This document shows positions 34,131 to 45,038 of a stretch of 64,000 nucleotides of DNA, one piece after another. Every line of letters begins with the position of its first letter. The stretch's first letter is position 1. The position numbers were made by a program, and so were the translations under genes. The stretch comes from Narthecium ossifragum. Taxonomy: Eukaryota; Streptophyta; Magnoliopsida; Dioscoreales; Nartheciaceae. The DNA lies in assembly GCA_963920575.1 (NCBI GenBank), contig OY986966.1:24395717-24459716 (forward strand), written 5' to 3'. The notes beneath the pieces are model-generated. The model was not told where the DNA came from. It saw nothing but the letters and a program-made list of their open reading frames with translations, and did not search any database.

Positions 34131-35879
34131 TAAGAGAGATTTTAATTATCCTAAAAATAGAATTTGTGAATATCCCAATGCTAGTTTTAATTAAGATCTT
34201 ATTCGATGAACATGAGAATTTCAAGAAAAGAAAAAAGAAATTGCTCTTGATTTTTTTCAACAAAATCTAAAAAGTCCCATTGAATTCGGATTTGGGATGG
34301 CTAAACGAGTTTATGATCCAATTGGATTACGGACCCAACCAACAATTAGTCTTTCATTCCTTCAGCAAACCCTCTTTTTTTTTTAATTTTGGGTTTTATA
34401 CATATCGGCATTCACATTTTACTAATATTGCAAACACATTACCTCCATTATTGTGTATTATAAAAAACTAGTTTACTAGTTTATTAAACTCGCAAAAAAA
34501 CTATGCAGGATAACCTGCTATTGATTTTGGATCTTACTAGATATTACGCAGTTTCATTTTTTCCCCTGTTTATAATTAGTCTGCAGTAAAGGATTTAAAT
34601 AGCGGTTGACTGGAATTACATTATTAAATAGATATATACATATATAATGGTTGTTGAAATTGTCAGAATATATTAGAATGAAGTGGCGTGGGCTGAAGTG
34701 TTAAAATAAGAATATAAATATCAAATGACTAGCTGTAATGGGTATTGTTAGAGCATAAATCACGTTTGATCGGAGAATGGACAAAAAGTGTCAAAAATGA
34801 TTTAACATTCAAGAATCAGGGAATTACAGTTGAGTTCTACTCCTTCTAAACGAAGGTGTTGAAGCTTGTTGAGATTAGATGGTGAAATGGAAAATGAAAT
34901 GAAAAATGGAAAATGGAAGTGGAAGATGGAAAATGGGATTCTATGGTAAATCTACTCCTAGAAATGAAGAATTAGGGTACTACTACTCCTAGGAAATTAT
35001 GATAATACTACTTCTATGGAAGAAATTATTGTAGCACTACTCTTAGAAATGAAGGACTGATTGCAAGAATTAAAAGGAATAAAAGCTTCATTAAGATAAA
35101 TAGGGGTACATTGATAAATATGAAAAACTACATACAAAAGCTGGTTTGTTTTGATGATCGGGGCCCTTTTTTCTTCATCTTCTTGGCCTTTTATAGACCT
35201 TCTGGTAACCACCTTGAAACCACCCGAACTGCTTCATGCAACTGTCAGAAACTAATTATGAAACCGTCAGAAATGCATAACTGGGTGATATCTTCATTTA
35301 TTTACGAAACTGCAATCCGGTAGGATTTCTTGTCTTCCACTGCGATTTGGCCGATGATAACCTTGGAGTTTGATAAAACTTTGAACATAAAAGTTGTAGG
35401 TCTTCGAATTCTTTTTCCACCGGTCCAAAAACCAACTCATTTGGACATCGTATGAGAAAGTTATCGTCAAAATGGTCAAAATACATCGATGTCTTATTAA
35501 AATAATCAGTCAAAATATGACTGATGGAGCAATGGGCGATGACATCGGCCATCTTTTGGGCGATGACATTTGGATTATCGGCCATTATTTATCATTTTGC
35601 CACTGGCATTTCGATTGTCGATTTGACATAGTAAACGATGGAATCTGAAAATCTCTTCAACATGAAAGTTGTAGATCTTTTCGTCCTCTTTCCAATGGTT
35701 CAAGAATCGCTCACTTTGGATATTTGATATAAAAGTTATGGGCAAAATACTTCAGCTGTATCAATATTGAAGTACATCTTGATCGATTGGCATCATTTAC
35801 GAAATTGCCATTAATCTTGTTAATCACCCAAATAGTTATATTTATGGCTAACAGGTATAACAATAGAGCACTGATTCGT

Positions 35880-36290
35880 GCACGTGCCGATGTTACCATG
35901 ATCGGTAGTCAAAGTATTGATTTTTTCATCTATCCCATTGAATTGGTAGCTCACTACCGATTCTTTCATCTATCCTATCGGTATCCATATGCACGAATCT
36001 TGAGTGCCGATTTGTGTACATGCTGACATGGCATGTGCATTACACATGCCCGAATCGGTAGTAGTCATGTAGTCCATCGGTAGTGGTCTACCTATAGACT
36101 AGATCAATGAATCGGTAGGTAGTCCACTACCAATTGAATTATTCATCTAGTCCATCAATAATGAGATACCGATGAACTCTATCAACCAATCGGTGTCGTA
36201 CTACTGGTCTAATTCAATCGGTAGGGAGCTACTGATTCATTAATTTAGTCTGGTTGGACAAATCGGTAGTGGACTACCGATTCCTTGACA
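35880..36290. repeat. Interspersed ATCGGTAG/CTACCGAT motif block
   Basis: ATCGGTAG occurs six times and its reverse complement CTACCGAT twice, often followed by TCTAGTC or CATCTA. The motifs can pair with each other, and the spacing is irregular, so this is not a simple tandem array. Confidence 0.7.
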
Positions 36291-36459
36291 ATACACATGC
36301 CATATGTCTATGTACACAAAACATTATTCTAACAATAAATGCTTGGGGATAATATTATCAAATGGTGCTCATCATATATAGTTCCTAACATTATTAGAGG
36401 GATTAACAATGTTTATTATCAAATGATACATTTCAACATCAATCTTTAAAACATATAAC

Positions 36460-36660
36460 TTACTAGGTGGGCCCACCTATCTCCACTACACCTAACCACC
36501 CACCCCGCTGCTCCCTCTCTCCTCCCCTCTCTATGACTTATCTGTCACGTGTCCCCCCCTCTTTTTATGACTCAGCTATCATGTGTAAGAAAAATATATG
36601 AGTCAGATTGTGGCTCATAAAACCCGATCTTATATAATAGATTCTGGATAAATAAGTGAT
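36460..36660. repeat. Dispersed CT-rich MITE-like repeat, copy 3
   Basis: CTAGGTGGGCCCACC, then ACCTAACCACCCACCCC, then a CTCTCTCC-rich part, CTGTCACGTGTC, and an end with TTATATAATAG. The same order of elements is seen in the cluster at 13.1-13.7 kb. Confidence 0.6.
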
Positions 36661-36684
36661 GTTTGTTTGTAATAGTATGAGCAG

Positions 36685-37867
36685 ACATTTAAGTGAGTAA
36701 TTAGTATACAATTGAAGACGATATCTCGTTAAAACTGTTTTGAATCGGTAAAACGGCTATCACAATGGTTTTATGATTCATAAAAGGCTTATTAACAAAT
36801 GATAATTAGTGGAGTGGATGCCAAATTGCCAATAATAAGTTGTGGCTTGATGATGATTGATGGGCAGCGTCGAATGGAAAAATTAAGAAGGAGACGGATG
36901 GCGTCGAACAGAGAAAGCTCACGATGGAGAGAGGTGACGTCAAGGAGAAAGACAATAGAGTTAGTTCCTTAGTGGAGTGGATTAGAATCTAAAGAGAAGA
37001 AGGGTTGGAAAGGGTTAGGGTTTTTAAGGTCTAGCGGAGAAGAGAATGGTTGTGACTGTGAGCCTGTGAGCGCTTGAGAGAGGTAGAGCTAGAGATGGAC
37101 CTAGGGACCTAGGGTTAGTGGTTAATGGTTAGTGACTTAGTGGTTACGGTTCAAGTTTTCAATGTAAGTTCCAAGTTCCAATTAACTTGAAAATTAATTA
37201 GATATAATATATATATATATATATACTTGTAATTTGTAAATAGTTTTTATTCTAAACGGGCAAAACGGGTTACCCATTAAGCAAAAACTTAAACACCCAT
37301 TACCCGACCCAGTATTATTGTAATGGGTCGGGTCAGACTCGATCTGTTTACGACTACCTTATGACCCGTTCGTTAAGGTTATGGTCGGGTTAATTTTTCG
37401 GGTCGAAATGGGTTACCCAACCCGTTGTACACCCCTAACTACGCTAATAATAATGGGTCATTGTGTTGAGTCAACAGGTGACTCGGATTGGACCATTTGT
37501 CATTTTTCAATTTATTTTAATTTTAACATGTAAACGGGTTAACCCTTTAATAAAAAACTAAATACCCATTACCTAACCCGTTTTTCGCCATAATGGATCC
37601 GGTTCGACCCGACCCGTTATTACCACCTCATGACCCGCCCGTTAAGACTCAGATCGGGTGTTTTGACCGGGTCGAAATGGGTTACCCATTTTGACCGGGT
37701 CGAAATGGGTTACCTGACCCATTGCACACCCCTACATTTAAGTGAGTAATTAGTATGCGAATGAAGACAATATCTCGTTAAAGCTGTTTTGAAAATTCAT
37801 TCGGTAAAACAGCTATCACAATGATTTTATGATTCAAAAAAGACTTATTAACAAGTGATACTATCCA
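36685..37867. repeat. Direct repeats of about 120 bp flanking about 930 bp
   Basis: ACATTTAAGTGAGTAATTAG begins both at 36685 and at 37734, and the similarity runs to about 36806 and 37867 (TTATTAACAA(A/G)TGATA). A few substitutions and a short indel separate the copies. The right copy abuts the ACACCCCTA end of the element at 37240-37733. Confidence 0.85.
37240..37733. mobile_element. Two tandem hAT-like MITE remnants
   Basis: Two related blocks, each rich in GACCCG/CGGGTC and ending in GGGTTACCcAACCCGTTG-like sequence, then ACACCCCTAa. They end at about 37437 and 37733. The ACACCCCT end is the complement of the AGGGGTGT end seen at 12078. No left ends were found. Confidence 0.5.
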
Positions 37868-38558
37868 TGACGGTGTGAGCGAGCAACTAAGTATATGAAT
37901 AAAAATGAATCACAGTCAAAAGTATTTTGGCAAATTAGTTATTGTATTCAAAGTTGAAAAAATCATAGTGATCCTACATAAATTAACACAATAATGCAAT
38001 AACCAATCAAGGCTATATCTAGTTAGTTGATAGTTGATTCTACAATATCAAAAGTTTTAAGGGGCTTTCAATAATAAAAGAACAGGGCTAATATTATATA
38101 AGTATTTGAAAATATACTAAATATCATAAACCGTACTTAAATTCGATAATCAGCCTTATTGGAGGCGATGGAGATAGAATAAATATATTTCCAACTATGG
38201 AAGTTAGTTCAATCCAAGACCCAGAGGTGCAAAGTTAACAAATGTGGACATAAACTAAAAGAATATGAACATAATCGAAAAACCATAATTGAAAAATGTA
38301 ACTAAAAAATCGGTGAAAAACATAAATGAGAATGGATATATATGTCCTACGAAGAAGGTTTTTTTTTATTATGATATCTAGTATGTTTTTGACTTTTTGA
38401 AAGTATATATAACTGGCGTGGGCTCGCACCACATGTCATGTTTTAATTAGTCGTTTATGTTTTTTTAGTTATGTTTATGTTCTTTACCTTTTCACCATCG
38501 GAAATTAAAAAACCTTTATCATTGGATCGAATTTTATTCTCATAATATCCGCTGTGCT
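37868..38558. other. AT-rich intergenic DNA, no gene
   Basis: No coding signal and no recognised element. Confidence 0.5.
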
Positions 38559-38567
38559 TTTAAAGAT

Positions 38568-38660
38568 GGGATTTTTGCATTCCGGTACCACGTATTTTCC
38601 CAGGAATGCAGTTTGGTACCTTGTAGTTTCAGATTGGCAATTTGATACCACCACGTTATA
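38568..38660 (+). repeat. MULE left terminal inverted repeat
   Basis: Pairs with 44403-44495. The two mismatches are at the T/C after CCACGTA and the G/A after TTTCCCA. The similarity ends after CCACCACGTTATA. Confidence 0.95.
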
Positions 38661-39378
38661 ATACCATATCAAAGCGATCCAAGCCCTCCAGCGACGTTAA
38701 CTAGGCTGACGGTAAACTGGTCACGTGCCACGCACGTGACTACCGTCAGCCAAGTTAACGTGCCGTTTGTTTATATTTTTGGCGCTAGTTACACGCGGTT
38801 AGGGTTTAGGATTGGGATTTGCGACCACGCTGACAGGGGAGATCAGCTGCTCCCTCGCCAGATTCTCCCATCGGCGAGTCAAAGGAGACCATAGTCACCA
38901 AAAGGCGGTGAGGTAGGGTGATTAATCTTCATTTTTTGTCCAAAAAAGCATGTTTTTGGAGATCAGCTACGCCCCTTCGCCTAAACAACCACCCCTTTTC
39001 CCGACAATGGTCCCCATTCCCGACAATAGCATGTTTTTCTAACGAGGATGGTGATAGATTCCTCTTCTAAACATGTGGTCCCAGTATGGATTAGGTTTTC
39101 TAATGACGATGGTGATAGATTCCTCTTCAGGGATGGTGATAGATTAGGGTTAATTTTGTAACTTTGATTATGTTATGCTATACCACCAACTTACAACTAC
39201 ATTATGCATAAGCCATGCTTAAATATGTTATTACATTATGATTTATACTATGATTAGCTTATGCTTAGTTCCCATTAGATTGTGCTTAAATCTGTGAGTA
39301 GAGTAGCTTATGATTAGAATTGTGATTGATTATGCATATACCTAATGTTAAACTCCTAATGCTAACCCTACATGTAGG

Positions 39379-42300
39379 ATGGATTCTTTCACAATCAGAA
39401 TCCACCATGGGGGGCACTTTCAGCAGACCCCTGTGTTTGATTATGTTGGTGGTGAAGTTAACATGGTGGATAATTGTGATCCAGACACAATGGGGATAAT
39501 GGAATTTGATGACATCCTTGAGAAGCTGAACTACCCAACCTACAAGCATCTGTGGTACCTAGAACCTGGAGAAGAAGACATGTTTGATGATGTCACAAAG
39601 CAATGGGAGAAGGCTAATCTTACCAAGGATAGGTTTAGGCCACTGGTGACTGACAAACATGTGCTAGACATGGGAATGTTGGGGCTCAAGGCTGGCTTGG
39701 TAGATATTTATGTTGAGCACAGCATTGATGTGCCATTAGAAGATGGAATAGGTTGTAATGCTGACAATGATGAAGATGAAGTGGAAGAGGTTGTAGTGCT
39801 TGCACATGGGGTTGGAGGTGAGCCTGTGGTGGACCAAGGTGATCCTGTGGTGAAATCATTTATCAATTCAAGCGGGGAGCAAGGAGGGACAGAGGATAGG
39901 GTTAGAAAGGGAAAACAAAGGGTTGCTGTTGCTAAGAAGTACAAAAAAACAAAGGGGGCTGCTGGGGTTGCTGGTGTTGTAATTAGGGAGCCAGAGGTTG
40001 GTTACATGCTAGAGACAGATGATGAGTCAGACAGTGATTGGCTAGTTGATATTTATGACTCATACAGTGATGGAGATGATGATGACCTCATGTATGATCA
40101 GTTCACTGAGGTAAGCTGTGACAATTTTGATGGTGGTGATCACCAAGCAAGGAGAGATGACCAGGAAATAAGGGGAGTTGGCAAGCAAGCAAAGAAAAAT
40201 GAAGAGTTTATGGATTCAGATGAGATGGTCAACCCTCATGACTCTTCAGATGATGAACCACATGACACCTACCCATTATATAGAGAGGGGGATGCAGACA
40301 TGAATAGGGATGACAAGGATTATTGTCCTTTCACTATTGGATTGAAGTTTGCATGCAATGCTGATCTTAGGGCAGCCATTAAAGACTATTCTGTGAGTGG
40401 TGGGCATAACCTGAGGATTGTGAGGAGTGCAAGAGATAGGATATCAGCTAAGTGTGAAGGGGGGACAACTGCCCATGGAAATTAAATGCATCACTCATGC
40501 AGAGAACAACTACATTCCATATCAAGACATTGGTTGATAGGCACACTTGTCCAAGACAGTATAGCAACACATTTGTGAAATCTGGATGGCTAGCTAAGAA
40601 GTACAAAGAGTATTGGAAGGATGAGCCTAAGATGAAGGCCAAAAACTTCATCAACAAGGTTCTTGCTGATTGCTATGTGAAGATCAACAAGTACCAGGCT
40701 TATAGAGCCAGGGATAAGGCCATGCCATTGGTTAGAGGCAGTTATGGTGAGCAGTATAACAAACTCAGGGACTACTCTATGGAAATTCTCAAAAGTAACC
40801 CTGGCAGTACATGTAAACTGAAGACAGTAATAGGGCAAGATGGGTACTGCTACTTTGAGAGGTTTTACATTTGTCTGCATGCTTGTAAGCAAGGATTCAA
40901 TGCTGGTTGTAGGAGGATTATCATGTTGGATGGCTGTCATCTGAAGAGCCCATATGGGGGGCAACTGTTGGCAGCAGTGGGGAGAGATGCAAATGACCAG
41001 ATGTTCCCTCTGGCTTATGCAGTGGTGGAGATAGAGAACAAGGACTGCTGGGCTTGGTTCATGGAAATCCTTGCAGGAGATATAGGGTTTGTACCAGGAA
41101 CTAACCTGGTTATCAGTTCTGACCAGCAAAAGGTAAGAGCTTAATTATGATTAGCTTGCTTATTGATATAGTTATCAGTGTCTTATCAGTTCTGATCTTT
41201 CGTTTATTGTTCCAGGGCCTGATACCAGCACTTGACACCATCATGCCAGGTGTAGAGCACAGGTTCTGTGTTAGACACCTATGGCAGAACTTCAATAAGT
41301 TACATAAGGGTGATGACCTTAGTATTCTGATGTGGGCTGCTGCTAGGGCAACTACCAGGCCTCATTTTGATAGGAAGATGTAGGAGATCATGGAGAAAAG
41401 TGAGGATGCCTTCATCTACCTGAGCAAGCTAGACCCTAAGTATTGGTGCAAGCATGCCTTCAGTGACTTCTCCAAATGTGACTCAATCACCAACAACCTG
41501 GCAGAGTCATTCAACTCCTACATTTGTGATGAAAGGGAGTTGCCAATTATAGACATGATGGAGGGAATTAGGATTAAGCTTATGGAGAGGATGAGGGACA
41601 GGAGGCAAGAGGTACAAAGCCTAGATAATGAGTTTGGTGGTGTGGTGGAGAAGAAGCTAGAAAAGTTGGAAAAGGAGTCAAGGAGGTGGCAGTGCTGCTG
41701 GTCAGGAGCAGAGGGGTATGAGGTTAGGGACCCTTCTGATTCAAATGAGAGGTATGTGGTGAACCTGATGGGAAGAGAGTGCACTTGTAGGCTATGGGAT
41801 ATAAGTGGTCTCCCATGCCCACATGCTATTTGCTGCATCAGAAATGATAGAGGGCAGCTAGTGGACTATGTTGATCCCTGGTACAAGAAGGAGAAGCACT
41901 TGGCAGCCTACAACACCATGGTAAGACCAGCCAATGGTCCATTACTGTGGCCCCATGCAAATGGACTTCCCATTCTACCACCCCCATACAGGAGACAACC
42001 TGGGAGGCCAAAGAAACTAAGGAAGAGGCAACATGATGAGCCAGCTCATCCCTCAAAGCTCACGAGAAGAAATACCACACTTAGATGTGGTAACTGCTGG
42101 GAGTGGGGACATAACAGGAGAAGCTGTGTTAAACCACCTAAACCCAAGCCTAGCTCAAGTGATAGTAGAGGGAGAGGGGGAAGCAGTGCTGGTGTTGGTG
42201 TGGAGGTAGGAAGAGGCACAACTGTTGATGTTGGTGTAGGCAGAGGGAGAGGAAGAGGCACAGCTGCTGGGGTTGGGAGAGGAAGAGCCACATCTGCTGG

Positions 42301-42701
42301 TGTTGGGAGAGGAATGGCAAGGGGAAGAGGCACAACTGCTGGTGTTGGGAGAGGAAGAGGGGTGGAAAGCCAACCTGGTGGCAGGGGCAGAGGAATGGCT
42401 TCATGGATCCCTCCAAGGCCCAGTGATCCAACCAATGCTGCATCTACACAGCCTGATGTTGTAAGTAATCTAATGTTGTTCACTTAATTAAACATTAATT
42501 GATTTGCATATGTAAATGATGTTCAATTTTATATGAATGCAGGTATATGCATCCCAGCCCAGTCAAACCCATTCCTCCCAATCAAGTGAAGCTGGGAGCT
42601 ACAATCAAGCAGGCCTAACTGGTCACCAGCCATTGTTTCATGGCACTAGCAGTGTCGTTTGGATGATGGGGGGTTCAAGTGGGCACCGTAGCAAGAAATG
42701 A
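39379..42701 (+). pseudogene. MULE transposase (mudrA-like), damaged
   Basis: The coding parts are 39379-41132, 41216-42460 and 42543-42701, joined by two GT-AG introns, about 1,050 residues. Order of domains: an N-terminal PB1-like part (MDSFTIRIHHGGHF), a long acidic spacer, a MuDR DNA-binding part (FTIGLKFACNADLRAAIKDY), the MULE transposase domain (IIMLDGCHLKSPYGG, ISSDQQKGLIPALD, EHRFCVRHLWQNF), a SWIM zinc finger (CTCRLWDISGLPCPHAICC), a C-terminal CCHC knuckle (CGNCWEWGHNRRSC) and a Gly/Arg/Val-rich repeat tail. Two lesions are visible. A one-base frame change lies at about 40460-40472, after which the expected CPWKLNAS reading continues in another frame. An in-frame TAG stands at 41381-41383. 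The copy is therefore probably not autonomous, unless either lesion is a sequencing error. Confidence 0.92.
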
Positions 42702-42849
42702 GATTATGAGATTGACTTATGATTGTTTTGGGTTCTTTGTGAAATGTATAACATACATGATACACTGACTGGTTTGTTGTGAAGAGATGGATGTAATCTT
42801 TTTTGGATGTCACTACAGTGGGATGTAATTTTTTTTGGATGATGTGCAT

Positions 42850-43165
42850 CTGTGTTTGAGGAAGCATGTGAACCTATGTATTCTACAGCAGGAATGTTAA
42901 ATGCCACTAATTAATGTGCATCTGTGTATGTGCAAACATGTGAACCTGTGAACATGTGAACTTGTGAAATAAAAATACATGTGAACATGTGAACATGTGT
43001 ATTCTACAGCCACTAATTGATGTGCATCTGTGTATGTGCAAACATGTGAACCTGTGAACATGTGAACCTGTGTATTCTACAGCCACTAATTGCTGTGCAT
43101 TCTGTGTATGTGCAAACATGTGAGCCTGTGAACATGTGAACCTGTGTATTCTACATCCACTAATT
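42850..43165. repeat. Minisatellite inside the MULE, unit about 73 bp
   Basis: Units begin TTCTACAGCCACTAATTG at about 43002 and 43075, with a variant at 43149 and a longer, older unit before them. Each carries GTGCAAACATGTGAACCTGT and further GTGAACAT copies. It lies between the two convergent MULE genes. Confidence 0.85.
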
Positions 43166-43402
43166 GATGTACATTTTACAGCAGGAATTAGTTACAACCT
43201 CAAATTAATTCAGCAACTTCAAATTAGTTACAATCTCAAATTAGTTGCAAATCTAACAGGGCAATATACAAATTCTACTTCACATTTATACAAATTCTAG
43301 TTCACATTTACCATACAATTTGCCAGTACATATGTCTGCTGGAATTAGTTACAACCTCAAATTAATTCAGCAACTTCACTCAGGCACCATATTACATCAC
43401 AT

Positions 43403-44035
43403 TTACATCTCATTGTAGTTAAGACACCAATAAAGCAGGGCAATCCCAACTACCCAAGACATTAGCGTACCAATCCAGTATGCCCTTGGCCTATCACTTG
43501 ATTGCCTTTTTTGCAGCTCAAGTATAGCAATTAACCTATCCTTATCAGCAATTATCCTATCCTTTTCACTCATTGAGATTTTCATTGTTTGCATCTGGGT
43601 TTGCATCTCCACCATGGCCTCCATTCTTTTCAGCTGGTCTCTCAAATCATCAACAAGTCTTTGTCCCCATCCTGGCAAATCAGGATCAACCCATTCGAAG
43701 AAGGTGCAGCCACCATGTTCCTGCAAACAAGGAAGGAAATTAATTAGCAATGGGTCAAATTACCCGCAAACAAAAAAACATGTAAATTCCTGCAAAAAAA
43801 TCACCCACATTATTGAGCAATCGATTAGTCAATAGAAAGGTGTCAAATTACCCTAGGTATTCGGCAGTTAAGGAATCTCCTTCCTGGATTGCTCTCAGTC
43901 TTTGAAGTCCTCATTGCAGCTCTTGCTCCACAAAAACACTCCCGGGGGGGTCTCATCATCTTCAGGATCTCTCCTAGCTGAAGAGATAGATCCTCCACTT
44001 CGAGAGCTTTTCAAGGAAGGAGATTTCCCTGACAT
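43403..44035 (-). pseudogene. GRF zinc-finger, coiled-coil, membrane-anchored protein carried by the MULE
   Basis: Two exons on the minus strand, 44035-43852 and 43720-43403, about 166 residues. The protein begins MSGKSPSLKSSRSGGSISS. It then has a GRF-type zinc finger (ECFCGARAAMRTSKTESN, later FLNC, and across the splice EHGGCTFFEWVD), a coiled coil (VDDLRDQLKRMEAMVEM onwards) and a C-terminal hydrophobic segment (WIGTLMSWVVGIALLYWCL). This combination is found over and over in plant genomes as a small gene; its role is unknown. In exon 1 the minus strand has a run of seven C (43944-43950) where six would keep the ATG frame joined to the zinc finger. The copy is therefore frameshifted, either truly or by a homopolymer error. 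It converges with the transposase gene. Confidence 0.8.
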
Positions 44036-44402
44036 CGAGCTATTCACCAAGGGACGACGCTGAAAATGTCATCGGCGGCAATGAAATGGGCTCGACGAAG
44101 TCAATAGGCGAAAGTAGATGACAATGCATGGGGGAGGAAACCTACCTGGTGATTGATGGCCTAGGCGACGATGAAACTCCGGCGATGATGCCCTAGAGTC
44201 GCCGGATTTTGTCTGGGGGTTCTCGGAAACCTAACTACCCTAGGTTTGCATATCAACGGCGTTATGTCGTGTTGGGAAGGGGGTTAATACCGCCTTCCGT
44301 GGCGGGAAATGGGTATAAAACCGCTCACGTGCGTGCACGTGAGCGGTTTCCCGTCAATTTACACTAACGGAGTTGAGGGTTGGGATTAAGTTGCAATTAG
44401 TT

Positions 44403-44495
44403 TATAACGTGGTGGTATCAAATTGCCAATCTGAAACTACAAGGTACCAAACTGCATTCTTGGGAAAGTACGTGGTACCGGAATGCAAAAATCCC
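44403..44495 (-). repeat. MULE right terminal inverted repeat
   Basis: Complement of the left TIR. Related sequence recurs, diverged, at 4040-4097. Confidence 0.95.
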
Positions 44496-44504
44496 TTTAA
44501 AGAT

Positions 44505-44776
44505 TGATACGATATTAATACTAAAAAAGGAATGGTGGTAGCAATTTTAGTTAGCGGATGTCATCATAATTCTGTGGGCCGGTGTGGGCCGGCTCAAGCA
44601 CTATTTCGGCGGGTAAGTGGGTTTGTTTTGTATGCCAAGAGGCATCCACCCAGGCGAAGCCGAGAGAGCCTTAGGCCGAAGCGGCCACCCTCACCCGAAA
44701 TCAAGGGTTTGTTGGTACCCCCTAGCAAAACCGCCTCTCTCTCTTCCCCAACCCATCCTTTTTTTACCACAGCCCC

Positions 44777-44816
<40 letters not shown>

Positions 44817-45038
44817 CCCTCCAAACCCTCGTTTTCGATGCTGCCGACTCCCATCCCCATCCCCGCCGCCGCCTCGATCTCTCCTTCACCTCTCGAGTGA
44901 AGAAGGGAGATCTCTGGGCCCTGTTTTCATCCTTCTCCTTGTGTCTAAGATCTTCCGATCGCATGAGCTAGCCCTGGCGAGGGGCATCTTGTTGCCCGAG
45001 GGGATCGTCTCGTTCTCCTTGTTGCTGCCTTTCTCGCC
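44505..45038 (+). promoter_or_regulatory. HULK promoter remainder and leader, with (CT)n tract
   Basis: The only host sequence left between the MULE target site and the HULK start codon. A pure CT run at about 44778-44814 sits in a C/T-rich leader-like segment, a common feature of plant core promoters and 5' leaders. No TATA box is evident. If regulatory elements lay further upstream, the MULE has pushed them about 6 kb away. Confidence 0.55.

Larger units (their letters stand above)
34131..36684. other. AT-rich intergenic DNA, no gene
   Basis: No coding frame of substance. The stretch at about 35300-35760 contains two related segments with AAAGTTGTAG(G/A)TCTT, followed by CTCA(T/C)TTTGGA and GATAT/GTATGA, which looks like the inside of an old repeat. 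Two named repeats at the right end are listed separately. Confidence 0.4.
38568..44495. mobile_element. Mutator-like transposable element (MULE), complete ends
   Basis: 5,928 bp. The TIRs are about 93 bp (38568-38660 and 44403-44495 inverted) with only two mismatches that I can see, starting GGGATTTTTGCATTCCGG. A perfect 9-bp target duplication flanks them. Inside are a mudrA-like transposase gene (plus strand) and a convergent GRF zinc-finger gene (minus strand), separated by a minisatellite. The near-identical ends and perfect target duplication mean a fairly recent insertion, while both genes already carry frame damage. It sits between the GPX and HULK genes, 534 bp before the HULK start codon. 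Confidence 0.96.
38559..44504. repeat. 9-bp target site duplication of the MULE
   Basis: TTTAAAGAT occurs exactly at 38559-38567 and at 44496-44504, directly outside the two TIR ends. Nine bases is the size made by Mutator-like transposases. Confidence 0.97.

Noticed and set aside
42046..42483. Pro/Leu-rich frame on the minus strand
   Set aside because: Shadow of the Gly/Arg/Val-rich repeat tail of the MULE transposase on the other strand.
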